From the NCBI GenBank assembly GCA_023213395.1, contig CM041465.1, positions 83,025,741 to 83,089,740 of the forward strand: a stretch of DNA of 64,000 nucleotides. The letters are read 5' to 3'. Positions within the stretch are counted from its first letter, which is position 1. Every line of letters starts with the position of its first letter. Below are positions 45,567 to 57,674 of this stretch, in pieces. The notes beneath the pieces were generated by a model. That model was not told the origin of the DNA and ran no database searches. It was given only the letters and a program-made list of their open reading frames with translations. This stretch comes from Cycas panzhihuaensis. Its lineage: Eukaryota > Cycadophyta. The translations under genes were made by a program, and so were the position numbers.

Positions 45567-45913
45567 TGTTGGGACTAACCCCAATGCTATTAAAAGACTT
45601 GTGTGCCTAGGGCCCCTTAAAGCCACCTTTGAGGTCCCCTAAGGCACCTTAAGCCTCCCAATAGCTACTAGGAGCCAACACCACTTTATTAAAGTATGCA
45701 TTTTTATTTATTATTATTATTTTTTAATATATTTTGAATTGTATGTCAGCTAATGTGCAGGTAGGGTGATGGCACTTGCCACCTCCCTAAAAACTCTATT
45801 TAAAGGGTGGGAATACCTCCCTGGTGTTTTTAACACCACCTACATTTGGAAATCACTTGTTTTCTCAAAATGCATTTGATCTAACGTCCTGCTCTGCTCC
45901 TTTGACTCTATTA
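45567..45913 (+). repeat. copia-3 5' LTR
   Basis: Starts TGTTGGGACTAACC; its end is the drifted TTA matching TCA in the 3' copy. A self-complementary GTGTTTTTAACACC lies near 45818. Confidence 0.94.
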
Positions 45914-45915
45914 TT

Positions 45916-45928
45916 TAGTATCAGAGTC
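45916..45928 (+). other. copia-3 primer-binding site
   Basis: TAGTATCAGAGTC, tRNA-iMet type with a G-to-A change at the second base. Confidence 0.85.
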
Positions 45929-46146
45929 AAAGAGGTGCTTGATAATTATTTATGCTGATCTAACTTCTCATACATGAAAAACAGCTGCATATGACTGCTT
46001 ATTAGAATCCTGGCAAGCTCACCTGTCTACTAGAGAAGACGGTTTGGAGTTTTGACCACTATGAAAGAAGTTCTCACTCTATGAAGTCAGCACTATAAAC
46101 CTGTCACAGTGACTTTACCAGGTTCTTCGCTTTTTCCAAATACAAG

Positions 46147-46179
<33 letters not shown>

Positions 46180-47417
46180 TATTTGATATATTTTCGTGAA
46201 TATATTTTTAAAAATATGGTTTATTTGAAGTATTCATGTAATCAGAAAGAACGTAGATCCTCATTGAAAAGCCTATACTCATAAAGATCACACACGATTT
46301 TCTCCCACCTTACTTTTTGGTGCTTCTGCAATCTCTTAGATTTATAGTTCATCCACTTTTTTCATGAAAATCTTACACTGAATGGTCATCGCCTTTTTGT
46401 TTGAGTCAAGTTAACTACTTTTTGGAGGCTTAGACTTCTCCAAGTTCTTTTTGCGTGCCATCTTGGATATCTGTCCATTGCCACCACCCATTGGCAAATT
46501 CTCAAACATGTTTTGGCTAAAAGGGTTGCTCTACCTTCACCAATACGCCTCCAAACGGTTTACAAGCCCCTTCTTTACAAAATTTATCTATTTTTTCACC
46601 AAATCCTCTGGAAGAAAGTGTGAAAAAGAAAATCATAGCACGCTCTCCTCATTTCTAGCCTCCAAATCTTCAGAAAACAAGCCAAATTTTAGCAGAAACG
46701 ATTGAATGTGAAGGCCAGGAGGCACAGGATCACTAACACCTAGGATCACCTTCTGCGTTTCTCTTTGCTTCTATGCTGTCATCATCTTCCCCCCTGTATA
46801 ACCATTCACATCTAGTTTCTTTGCAGATTCACCCTTGCCATATACAAAAGTTGGCAGTTTGGCCTTTCAAGGTAGTCTAGGAAGAACCTGAGCGACGAAT
46901 CCTAAAGGACAACAGGATTGGATTCACATTGTTGAATGAATAACTTTAGCCAGAGAATTTTATTAGCATCCATTGTCGTTCTTGTAAAGTATTTTTATCT
47001 CTTCCCCCCTTATTTCAGGTTGACGAATTTTGATATATTCGCCATTTGTGGAGAGTCGTCTTCACCGCACCCTACTCTTGCAGCATTTGGTTATTCCTAA
47101 ATCCTTCTCGACGTCCCCCCTCTTCAATATATTCCTATGTCAGAAGAGACCTGTCATCATTGCCATCGTTGGGAAGAACTAGTTGAAAATGGCGGTATCA
47201 ACATATATTCCTTTTTTATTTTATATTTATATATATATATATATATATATATTACACTTTCCATGAGTAGCATAAATCGGCCCATTTTGCTTTATCTCGA
47301 TCTCCACCAAAGGAGATAGAATGGTCTAGAACACTAGAGAAGTGATCAGGTGTAGACCTCGATCTAGATGACCTGCGCTTCCGTCCTTCTATTCTATTTA
47401 GTCAGTTTTTTGGATTT

Positions 47418-47460
<43 letters not shown>

Positions 47461-49520
47461 TTTAGGGTTTTTTAAGTCTTACCCACTTAAACTTCAGCCC
47501 CTAGCCCCGTGTCCCCCCACGTGACCCTTAGCATGTTGCTAAAGGGGCCAACATAAAGGTTATAAAGTGTTTCCTTTTATTTTTTTTAATTTTTTATTAA
47601 ACATAGGGTACCTGGCTAATTTTTTCCATATCTCTTGACTAGAGCATCAGTTTATGACGAAACCTATTCTACTAAGTCTAAAATTTTTGAAGGTACAATT
47701 TTGACTGGTTATTTTCCATATTTGGGGCTGATTTGATATGTTTTCAATCAGTTTAAAGTCCATCATTCATTTTTAAAGCTTTTTAAATTATTTTCACAAA
47801 ATCCCTTTTTTATCAAGTTATATTTTATCACTAAAAGATTATTTTTTACCCAGATCTACTATGCACCAATTTATTTTCATCAAACTTCATCATTATTTAC
47901 TTATTTTATTTTTTAGCATTTGTCCTAATCATTATTTTAATCGATGAAAGTGACACTTTAGTGTTTTTTACCATATTTACATAAAAAGTACTACTTACAT
48001 TTTTAACTATATCTCCTCAATCGAAAATTAGATTTCAAAATCGTCAAATTCATTGGAATTCTGATTTAGAGAACTACTGTCTGAAGGTATTTTTTGCTTG
48101 ATTTGACTCAATATTTTATAGGTTTGAGTAGGTCAAAGTTGACCTTATTTTTGTTTCCTATCTGATTAACCTTAGCAGGACACCTTTTACGGTTTCTTTA
48201 ATATCTTGAGCTTCATAAATCACAACTAAGTACCGTCTGATTTTGGTGAAAATTTTTTTTTGAGATCTATAATTTTAAGTTATTTTTATTTCATTTCGGA
48301 GTCCATTTTGTGGGTGCTCTAAGCTATCAAACTTGGGGTATATAGTAGTTCCCAATTTGCCATTATTGCATATTTTTTATACATTATTTCTTAAAGTTTT
48401 TAACTCAAAAGTATATTAAGTAGCTCTCTACACTATATTTAATCAATTTACATTATTCTATAAGTTTCTTACTAGTATTTCATAATATTTTGAGCCCTAG
48501 GCTCCCATTAAACCTTAAAAGGAGGACTACATTTTTGGTATATTAAATCTTGATTTGCAGGAATTCATTCTCAAAACAGTGAATTTCATTGACTAGATAT
48601 TTTATTGATCTTCAAACTAGTATAATTTCACTTTATTTTGGCATTGTTTATGACAGTTTTGAAGCTGCTCAACTTGAGCATTCAGTATATTCCAACATGC
48701 TTATCTTCTAAACTTTTTCTTTTAAGGAGTTTTTTATTTTATTTCTTACTGATCACTTATATTATATGTTTAAGGCTTTCATTTAATTTTTATATAGCTT
48801 CTTTTAAGCCAATTTATAGTAGAAATTGATCATATACATCTAAAATAAGTGACAAGCCAAGTGGTCTTGCAACATAAAATAGGTAGAATTCATTTTTTTT
48901 AAAGTTTCTTCTTCATCTTTATCTTTCTAAACTGAAAATATATATATATTTATATATCTTCATCAAAACAAAAGGTTATTTTCTTACTCATGTTTGTATT
49001 TATTCATTTGAAAAATCTAAAGCTTAAGGATTCTTTATTTCTTATTATCAAAAGTCTTATTTCAAATTTGCATAGTTAAAAGAATCTTAGTTATATTCAA
49101 AATTTGTTCATTATATTTCAAAGTTTATCTGAAATTATATCTTATAAGTTTGTCATTTATTCGAAAGGCATACACTTATTGAAAACATTTTTTTTATTCA
49201 TCATTATTGAAAAAGTTCATTTACTTCTTGCACTTATAAAAGTTGCATCTAATTGATTTACTTTCCAAAGGCATCTTTTATTTTTCAAAGGGCATTACAT
49301 TTTTTCTTTTGAAAAAGTATTTACTTTCTTAAGTCTTTCAAAGAGCTTATTATCTATTTCATCTTGCTTAGAGGTTATTATTTTGTTTTCAAGTTTTTCT
49401 TTACTACATAAAAGGAATCTTTTTTAAACCCTAAGCAAGACCACACTGTTAATTAATTTATTTTTCACTTTAAATAAGATAATCTTGAATTGAACCACCC
49501 TATTTTTCTAGCCTTGCAAA
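45929..49520 (+). other. copia-3 leader, AT-rich part
   Basis: 3.6 kb without recognised coding content. It includes three (TA)n runs (46147-46175, 47229-47251, 47420-47456) and long T-rich stretches. It may hide an older insertion, but I found no repeat ends. Confidence 0.45.
47420..47456. repeat. (TA)n microsatellite
   Basis: Longest of three TA runs in the copia-3 leader; the others are 46147-46175 and 47229-47251. Confidence 0.95.
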
Positions 49521-49524
49521 GGGA

Positions 49525-49950
49525 ATGGTTAGGACCCCTGAAGTTACCACCCCTGCATACTGTAATCAGCCTACTCATATTAGATGAAGACAGTCATTAG
49601 CTATCATGTGTATTCAGTGGCAGGCTAAGGTGTAGAACCTATTCCTTTTATGGTGTTTGGAGACCAAGGCTAGACCTGGAGAGGGTGAGTGCCTTGGTTT
49701 AAGAACCTTCACCGCTAGATCTGTCGTTAGGCATAAGTCCAACGCAAGTGCACCAACAACTCATGGAGGTGTAAAAACCTTCTTAGTAGGCCGTGTATTG
49801 AGGTGTATAGAGTCTAGCGCTCACGTACCGATATATTGGGTCCCTGTTTCTCCATTTGTGGGTAGGTGCCACTAGACAAGATAGCAACCAAAGGTTATCC
49901 CAAGAGAAACTTAAACTTAGAGCCTAATAGCCTTAATAAGTCCTAGTTCA
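49525..49950 (+). other. leader block shared with copia-1
   Basis: Counterpart of 2150-2530. Shared ordered pieces include gttaccac, ctaaggtgta, tttggagacc, ctagacct and gccttggttt. In both elements it lies shortly before gag. A 72-codon frame at 49657-49875 is not evidently kept in copia-1. Confidence 0.6.
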
Positions 49951-50109
49951 CTTATTCAAAACTTTGGGAAAAACCTTAGGTTATATTTAGAAGTGAATTT
50001 TTACATTGACACCTTTTTCAAAATTTAAATTCAAATACAATTTTTGATATTCACATTCAAATTTTGAAATCTCATTTGTCATATTTGATCAACACAACTT
50101 TAGTTCAAG

Positions 50110-51230
50110 ATGACATCTAGTTTGGGAACATGACTATCCCAAAATTTGATAGAAATCATTTCCAAAACTGGAGTAGGAGGATGAGACCCATCCTCATAGC
50201 TAATGACATGTGGGACATTATAAGAACTGGCTGCAACGAATTCAGACTAAATCCATCCGATGCAGAAAACGTTACCTACACGGAAAATGTCAAAAAGGAT
50301 AACGAAGCCTTAGCCCTTATGTTTTGCACATTAGAAGATCATGTGTTTCTAAGAGTTAGTGAATCAGTTAAGTCCAAAGAAGCTTGGGACACTTTACAAC
50401 TAATATATAAAGGAGCTGCCTCTTATAAATTACAAAACTTGAGAAGTAAGTTTAAAAATCTACGTATGATGCCAAATGAATCAGTAATGGAATTTATGAC
50501 CAAAGCCCAAGATACTGTAAACCAAATGAGGTCACTTAGAGATACTCTAACTGAAGAAAGAGTAGTTGAAATGATCCTTATATGTGTAGGAGTTGTAAGA
50601 CGTTTTGAAATGGTAGCTACTAGTATCAGTGTATCAAAGGATCTAAGTACCCTCAAAGTGGAACAACTTACTACCATGCTCATGTCTATAGAAGAGCAAC
50701 AAAGTGTAAATGAATATTTAGAGCATGTCTTTGCTACAAAAGCCTACATTCAATCTAACTCCCAAGCAGGAACCTCAAGACAAAAGGAATCTCCTCTAAG
50801 GAGAAAAGGTGGAAATCTTAGAAAGGAAACTAGATAAAACCCTCCACGATATCAAGCCCCTCACCAAAAGAGGCAAGGAGGACCCCAGCAACATGAAGAT
50901 CTTCCAAGAAATACCAATCAAAGGAGACAAGTTGAGAATCATCCTTGTTGTCCACATTGTCAAGGGAATCCTCAATCTTCAAGGATAAATCAAGAATATC
51001 GTGACAATAAACCAAGGGACAATCCTTCTCAATCTTATGAGGAAAGGGGGAGATCTTTCAATATTGATCATTCTCAACTAAGAAGTCGAAGCCTAAGTTA
51101 TGAGAGAAGAGATCCATTATATTGTACTTATTTTCATAGAAATGGTTACATTGAAGATAAATGTTTTTCAAAACATGGCCCACCATCTAAAAAACATGTT
51201 TCAAATTCATCAGAATTAAAAGTTAATAAC
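50110..51230 (+). pseudogene. gag: copia-3 gag
   Basis: The open frame 50130-50837 (235 residues) has the copia Gag start IPKFDRNHFQNWSRRMRPIL, LEDHVFLRVSESVKSKEAWD and a C-terminal LKVEQLTTMLMSIEEQQ. Beyond the stop at 50835, a zinc-knuckle-like YCTYFHRNGYIEDKCFSKHG lies at 51118-51177. The likely initiator is the ATG at 50110 in another frame, so a frameshift near 50128 is suspected. Confidence 0.88.
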
Positions 51231-51830
51231 AGGTTATTTCTATCAAGTTTTTTTGCTAAGGAAGAAGAGGATGATAGTTGGTATATCGATTTAAGTTGCT
51301 CAACCCACATGAACCATAAAGAACATTTATTTTAAACCTTAGATAAAAACAAAAAAAAGTCAATTATGTTTGGAGATAATACTTCTCATGAATCAGTTGG
51401 GAAATGTAACATTACCTTGTTGATTGATATTGGTGAATATAAATACTTAGATGATGTCTTATACGTCCCTGCCCTAAGAAAAAACTTGTTATCGGTAGGA
51501 CAGATGATGGGACAAGATTACAAGATGATTTTTTAAAATGGAAAATATGTTATCAAAGACAAGAGAAACAATAAAGCTATCATTTCCAAAGGTATAATCA
51601 CTAAAGATCATTTATTTAAGCTTATCCTCACTCCTTCAGATACCTATGCCCTCAAAACTTCAACTACAATAGATAGTGATTTGTGGCATAGATGGTTTGG
51701 TCACCTGAACTACAACAACTTGGATCTTATGAAAATGTTGGATATGGTTAATGGTTTACCACCTATTGATGTCAATAAAAAGTTATGTGAGGGATGCCTT
51801 CTTAGCAAACATCATAGAGAAAGCTTTCTA
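51231..51830 (+). pseudogene. pol: copia-3 protease and GAG-pre-integrase
   Basis: The active site reads DSWYIDLSCSTHMNHKEHLF near 51275-51335, with D-S-G changed to D-L-S. Then LDDVLYVPALRKNLLSVGQM near 51450. The pre-integrase zinc motif is intact in 51681-51810: LWHRWFGHLNY and KLCEGCLLSKHH. Confidence 0.88.
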
Positions 51831-52650
51831 GATTTTAGCCATCGAGCATCTGCCCCTCTTCAACTAGTATACACAAACATTTGTGGACCGATGACTACTC
51901 CCTCCTTAGTAGGTGTAAAGTATTTTCTCATATTTATTGATGACTTCACAAGAAAGACATGGGTTTCCTTTCTAAAATATAAATCAGATACTTTTGACCA
52001 CTTTGTTGACTTCAAAACCTTTGTTGAGCGACAAAGTAGATAGCATATCCTTTCTCTAATATCAGATAACAGGGGAGAGTTTACATCTAATACTTTCAAG
52101 GATTATTGTATTCGCCATGGGATCATGAGACAATTGACCAACCCTTACATCCCACAACAAAATTGTGTAGTGGAAAGAAAAAAATAAACTATCATTGAAA
52201 TGGCATGATGTATACTTAAAGATAAAAACTTGGGCTGTGAATTTTGGGCTGAAGCAGTCCATACAATCATCTACTTACTCAATAGATGTTCCACCAAAGC
52301 ACTTAGATGGAAAACTCCAAAAGAAGCATGGACTGGTTATAAACCAAGTATACATCATCTCAGGGTATTTGGATGTCTAGCCTATGCCCATATTCCTGAT
52401 CAAAGAAGAAATAAGTTGGATGACCATAGTGTCAAATGTATCTTTATTGGCTACAATGAATCTTCTAAATCCTACAAAGTCTATGATCGAAAATCAAGAA
52501 AAGTTATAGTGAGTAGAGACGTCAAATATCAGGAAGACACCTTCTACCAAGATAATCAGGAAAAGAAGAAGGAGATTGCCATTAAATTTGACACATCAAG
52601 TAACTCCAAATATGTGCCTCATATGTGGAGAAATATCTAGGAACCCACTA
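51831..52650 (+). pseudogene. pol: copia-3 integrase
   Basis: First catalytic Asp is changed to Asn in LVYTNICGPM. FIDDFTRKTWVSFLKYKS follows, then ISDNRGEFTS with the second Asp, and PQQNCVVERK with the Glu. Frame 52230-52640 gives the C-terminal part: FGCLAYAHIPDQRRNKLDDH, CIFIGYNESSKSYKVYD, VSRDVKYQED. Stops near 52040 and 52186. Confidence 0.88.
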
Positions 52651-52789
52651 GGGAGGGAACATCATCTCAACCTCCACCATAACATCTACCCAAATGGGTT
52701 CATCGCAACCATGACTTGGGAAATATATTAGATAATAATAGAAGATCCACACGTTCACATAGGGTCAACTTTGCCCTAATAAGTAAGGT

Positions 52790-53850
52790 ACTCGAAATTC
52801 ATAAGCCTCAACCTTTGATGAGGATAATCAACATGAATGTTGGCAGAAAGCCATGAAAGAGGAATATAAGTCCATTATTAAGAATGATACTTAGGAACTC
52901 ATAGACTTACCACCAAAGAAGAAAGTTATTGGCACCAAATGGGTCTATAAGACCAAGTTCCACTCAGATGGCTCCATCGACAAATACAAAGCTAGATTGG
53001 TCACAAAAGGATATGCCCAAAGAGAAGGCATAGACTATACAGAAACATTTACTCCTATCATTAGGATGGAATCTGTTCACACGATGATGAGTTTAGCCAC
53101 CCAAATGGGTTGGAAACTTTATCAAATTGATGTGAAAAGTACTTTCTTAAATGGTTATGTCGAAGAAGACATCTATGTCACTCGACCCCTTGGCTTTGAA
53201 GTCAGGGGAGAAGAAAACAAAGTGTACAAGTTAAACAAGGCACTATATAGTCTAAAACAAGCACCCAGGGCTTGGTATTCCTACATAGACAAGTATTTTA
53301 GAGATCAAGGGTTTGGCAGATCTCAAGTAGATCCAAACTTACATACTCAAATCAAAGGAAGTTCAATCTTGATTGTAGGTCTCTATGTAGATGATTTAAT
53401 TTATACTAGAAATGACTCCCATGTTTTACATCAGTTTTAAGATGCTATATATAAGGAATTTGAGATGACAGACTTAGGCCTCATGCATTACTTCTTAGGA
53501 TTGGAAGTTTGGCAAGACAAACAAGGAATCTTCATCTCTCAATGCAAATATATATTAGATCTACTACAAAGATTTAGAATGACAAATTGCAAACCATTGA
53601 CAATACCAGTAGAAATTGGAATCAAACTTTCTAAAACAAATGACTCGACTTCAATTGACCCCACTCTCTATAGACAACTCATTGGCAGCCTAATATATTT
53701 GGCATCTACTCAACTAGATATAACATATTCAGTCAGTGTTGTATCCAGGTTCATGTAGGATCCAAAGACATCTCCTTGGCAAGATGCCAAAAGAATCATT
53801 TGATACCTTAAAGGGACTCTAGATTTTATGTTATATTAGAAAGCCACATC
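52790..53850 (+). pseudogene. pol: copia-3 reverse transcriptase
   Basis: Well preserved: KWVYKTKFHSDGSIDKYKAR, YTETFTPIIRMESV, YQIDVKSTFLNGYVEEDIYV (first Asp), YSLKQAPRAWYSYIDKYF and the intact YVDD box in GLYVDDLIYTRND. After a stop at 53440 come MTDLGLMHYFLGLEVWQ and YRQLIGSLIYLASTQLDI. About five in-frame stops in total. Confidence 0.93.
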
Positions 53851-54330
53851 CAAATTTTAGTTAATTGGTTACACAGATTCAGATTGGGAAAGTGATGTTG
53901 ATGATAGAAAGTCTACCACGGGTTATGTATTTAGTATGGGATCAACAGCAGTAGCTTGGAGTATAAAGAAACAAAATACCATTTTCTTATTCACAATCGA
54001 GGTAGAGTATAAAGCTACAATTTCAGGAGCTTATGAATCAATATGGCTAAGAAGACTTTTACAGGATTTTCAGATTAAACAACAAGGTCCCACTAGAATT
54101 TGGTATAACAATCAAAGCACTATCCAAATGGCCAAAAATCCAGTATTCCATGGTAGAACAAAGCATATTGAGACTCAACACCATTTCATTTGGGAACTTG
54201 TATAAGCAGATGAGATAGAGTTGACTTATTGCATCACTGAAGATCAGACAGCAGATATTTTTATAAAGGCTTTGGGAGAGATCAAATTTGAGAAGTTCAG
54301 AGAAAATTTGGGAGTCATACACATTGGGCT
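53851..54330 (+). pseudogene. pol: copia-3 RNase H
   Basis: LIGYTDSDWESDVDDRKSTT, VFSMGSTAVAWSIKKQNTIF, EYKATISGAYESIWLRRLL, NPVFHGRTKHIETQHHF and a C-terminal DQTADIFIKALGE follow in order. Single stops near 53840, 53858 and 54203. Confidence 0.9.
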
Positions 54331-54342
54331 TATGGGGGAGAA
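54331..54342 (+). other. copia-3 polypurine tract
   Basis: TATGGGGGAGAA directly before the LTR start. Confidence 0.85.
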
Positions 54343-54689
54343 TGTTGGGACTAACCTCAATGATATTAAAATACTTGTGCACCTAGGGCCCCTCAAAGCC
54401 ATCTTTGAGGTCCCCTAGGGCACTTTGAGCCTCGCAATAGCCACTAGGAGCCGAGACCACTTTCTTAAGGTACGTGTTTTCATTTATTATTGTTATTTTT
54501 TAATATATTTTGAATTATATGTCGGCTAATGTGCAGGTAGGGTGATGGAACTTGCTGCATTCCTAAAATCTCTATTTAAATAGTGGGAATATCTCCCTAG
54601 TGTTTTTAACACCGGCTACATTCAAAAATCACTTGTTTTCTTAAAATGCATTCAATTTAACGTCCTACTCTGCTCCTCTAACTCCATCA
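54343..54689 (+). repeat. copia-3 3' LTR
   Basis: 347 bp, partner of 45567-45913, ending CCATCA before the target duplication. Confidence 0.95.
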
Positions 54690-56085
54690 ATAACTTTGAG
54701 ATCTTATATAAACTAGGTAAGGAAAATGTCATAATAGATATATTATCAAGAAAATTCAAAGATAACAACTATGTAACCATCACAATAGTCGTATCAATAT
54801 GGCTTAAGGAATTACACCAAGAATACTTACAAGATAAGGAAGACAATACTATTATAAGTAAAGGTTTTGAAGACCTAGCTAAAACTCCTTAGTCAAAGAA
54901 GGGAACTACCCTACTCTATAAGAACTAGATCTACTTGTCCCAAAAATCACAATTTGAGTTAGTCCTTAGGGAATACCATGAGTCACCTATAATTGAGCAC
55001 TCAAGCACCACAAAAATCCAAAAAAAGATAAGAAGATCATTCTATTAGAGAGGAATGAAGGTAGACATAAGAAATTTTATTTTTAAATATGAGACTTGCC
55101 AAAGATAAAATGCATAATCAATTCAAACTCTAAGTTTACTATAACCTCTAGATTGACCCAAACAAAGTGGAAAGAAATATTTATAGATCTTATAACAAGT
55201 CTCCTAAAATCTAAATCTAAGGATGTCTTATTTATAATAGTAGATTATTTGACAAAATATGCACACTTTATTTCCATCCAATCATCTTACAAGGTCCCCA
55301 AGATAACTAAAGTATTCATGGAAAATATTCATAAGCTACATGATTCCCTAAAAGGATAATCAATGATAGAGATCTAAAATTCATGAACAAGGTTTAGAAG
55401 GACTTATTTAAATTAGTAGGAACCCAACTCACTATGAGTATGACATACCATCCCCAAACTGATAGCCAAACCAAAATAGTCACAAAAACCTAGAGATATA
55501 TTTGTAGTGATATACAAGGGAGAACCAATCTAAATAGGTAATATGGATTTATTTGGTTGAGCATTAGTATAACGCTAATTACCACTCCATTATCAAGAGA
55601 ACACCCTTCATGACATTATATGGTTGCCCTCCTCTTACACCAGTAGACTATATTTGAAATATAAAAAAATCACTCACAATAGAGGAGATAATAATATGAT
55701 TAGAGAATATCCTAGGAGACCTCAAGAAATACTATAATGTTTTAAGAAATTGAATAAAGAAACAAACATACCAAAAGATAATCAAATGACAATTCAAGAA
55801 AGGAGATAGGGTTTATGCAAAACTATAACCATACAAGTGAATCTCCTTAAAATAATAAGGGAAGTACAAAACAACACGAAGATTTTATAGCCCATACAAA
55901 ATCTAGAAAAGGGTTAGAGAAATAGCTTATACTTTCGATTTACCTCAAGGAAGTAGGATCCATGATGTCTTCCATATGTCTAACCTTAAAGCAAAAGTGG
56001 GATATCACATGGGGACGACGACCAAACTACTAGTGATAGATGAGGAAGGGAAGCTCATGATCAAACCTAAAGGAATTATAGATAT
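54690..56085 (+). pseudogene. pol: gypsy-2 RNase H end and integrase
   Basis: Resumes as FEILYKLGKENVIIDILSRK (RNase H end). The zinc region follows: EYHESPIIEHSSTTKIQKKI with the His pair, then DIRNFIFKYETCQR with Cys. The core frame (55096-55359) has IFIDLITSLLKSKSKDVLFI, where the first Asp is kept, and IIVDYLTKYAHFISI. INDRDLKF (second Asp, 55364) and MTYHPQTDSQT lead to the Glu region, which is lost. The tail has DVFHMSNLKAKVGYH near 55965. Confidence 0.87.
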
Positions 56086-56097
56086 GTTCTAGTTATA

Positions 56098-56220
56098 ACT
56101 TAGATTATAAGGTATTATAGAATACTTGATTAAATGGAAGGGGCTACCACAATAAGAGGCAACTTGGAAAAGTGAACAATTCATCTAAGTCCACCCATCA
56201 TTACTAATACTTTATGGGAA
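56098..56220 (+). pseudogene. pol: gypsy-2 chromodomain
   Basis: EYLIKWKGLPQ*EATWKSEQF is an almost complete chromodomain core: aromatic and Trp positions are present, and one residue (Glu or Gln) is now a stop. It identifies gypsy-2 as a chromovirus, a group whose chromodomain targets modified chromatin. Confidence 0.88.
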
Positions 56221-56233
56221 AAGTAGTTTTTCT

Positions 56234-56503
56234 AGGAAGAGGGACTTCATGTGATCTAACATTACTTATAAGTTAGCTATAATTATGATTAATTATCAAA
56301 ATTTAAAATATTAAGAAGTTAGACTCAATTATGATTATTATTATATAGACAAATTATTACCTATAAATATGGAATTATCATTCATTTATAAATCACATTT
56401 TATGGATTAATTCATTTAGGATATTTTGACCATTTAGGCTATTAAGAGTTTCATTTCAACTTTCTTTTATGTTTGAAGAAGTGAATCTAATTTAAAATCA
56501 TTT

Positions 56504-56599
<96 letters not shown>

Positions 56600-57097
56600 A
56601 CCCATTTTTTCCACTTAATTTGTATATATTTAGCTTGAGAGTAGTTTTTTTTCAAGAGAATATTTTAAGAATAAGAAGAATACAATTGTTTATTATCTAA
56701 TTTTTATTATTCAATAACTTCTTTCTCTCCTTAACACCTCTAGGGAGTCTACGATAATTTATTTATATTAAGATATATAATTATAGTTTCTCTCCATAAG
56801 GAAAATATTTTTTCGTAAGACCTCCTTTCTATTGAAGGTAATAAGAAGAGGAAAAAAACTATAACAACCTATTAGTGTCTATTCCACAAATAATCTTTAA
56901 CACCTATAAGGGTAGATGCCATCATATGTGTGACATCAATTATTTCATATTTGGTTAAGATAACATTAATTTATTCGTTGATAAAGTATAACTACTTAGT
57001 TCCTTAATTTCACCTCAATTATGCTTGTTAACTTTTACATATTATTTTTTTTGTTAATTAAAAAACATTTATTTCTTTTCATATAAAGTCATCATAA
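56234..57097 (+). repeat. gypsy-2 polypurine tract and 3' LTR (end uncertain)
   Basis: AGGAAGAGGGACTTCA at 56234-56249 is followed by TGTGATCTAAC, a good tract-LTR joint. The LTR carries a (TA)n expansion at 56505-56597. Without a 5' partner the right end is unknown; it may stop well before 57097. Confidence 0.6.
56505..56597. repeat. (TA)n microsatellite
   Basis: About 45 uninterrupted TA units. Confidence 0.98.
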
Positions 57098-57110
57098 ATA
57101 ACTCTATTAA

Positions 57111-57640
57111 AATCTTCCAATTTTACGTGAGAAGATTGTAGGTCCAAAACAATGAACAACGAATGGCATGAGGGCTACAGTTTGTGGCAATGGTGTGGAT
57201 CCACTACATATCCTTGGAACTACTGTGGAGGACGCATAGGTAAGCTAGAGGAGCATGGGGGAGGAATACACCTCCAGGTATGGATACAAGGAGGCACACA
57301 CACTCTCATCTACAAGGGCAAACGTATTAAGGAATAGTACGGTGGCATCCATGTTCTAGTAGAGATCGAGCAGGATTCTATCTCTGGATGAGGGATGCAA
57401 AGACTACAGTGAAGGATTAGTCAGCAGACATAGGTTTATTCTCTATGGAAGATAGAGATCTCAATGTGCCATGCTAGAGGAGAGGATTTAATCATTCTAA
57501 CTACCTGTACAAGGAGAAGAGGGCATTTGTTTCTAGACCAGCAGAATAGGGATGATCATAGACCTCCTACTCATGGATTTTGTTAGGTGAGGCTATTTGC
57601 ATTTAGTAGATTAATGGAAGTTTTAGATTGAAGTTTTTGT
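57111..57640 (+). other. LINE 5' UTR
   Basis: Region between the target duplication and ORF1. A 61-codon Trp- and Gly-rich frame at 57152-57337 is not recognised. Confidence 0.5.
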
Positions 57641-57674
57641 TTAGCTTTATTTAATATAATGGAGGAGGTTTTAA

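Larger units (their letters stand above)
45567..54689 (+). mobile_element. copia-3, Ty1/copia element with very long leader
   Basis: 9123 bp. Both LTRs are 347 bp (about 50 differences by eye, roughly 85% identical) with the 5-bp target duplication ataac at 45562-45566 and 54690-54694. Inserted in gypsy-2 RNase H. Primer site to gag is about 4.2 kb. Gag, RT and RNase H keep long open stretches, but the element has numerous stops. Confidence 0.95.
13060..57097 (+). mobile_element. gypsy-2, Ty3/gypsy chromovirus split by nested insertions
   Basis: Three blocks read as one element: 13060-15326 (gag, protease, RT start), 45138-45566 (RT end, RNase H) and 54695-56249 (RNase H end, integrase, chromodomain), then polypurine tract and 3' LTR. 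At the first break the RT runs GYYQKIIKGY before copia-2 and resumes as IAKPLMYLTKKD after it. At the second, RNase H runs EEQNNKVSKIQGYN and resumes as FEILYKLGKENVI after copia-3. The inserted elements have target duplications at these joints. Confidence 0.9.

Noticed and set aside
57152-57337. Trp- and Gly-rich 61-codon frame as a secreted host peptide gene
   Set aside because: No signal peptide or relatives recognised, and it lies in the LINE 5' UTR between target duplication and ORF1.
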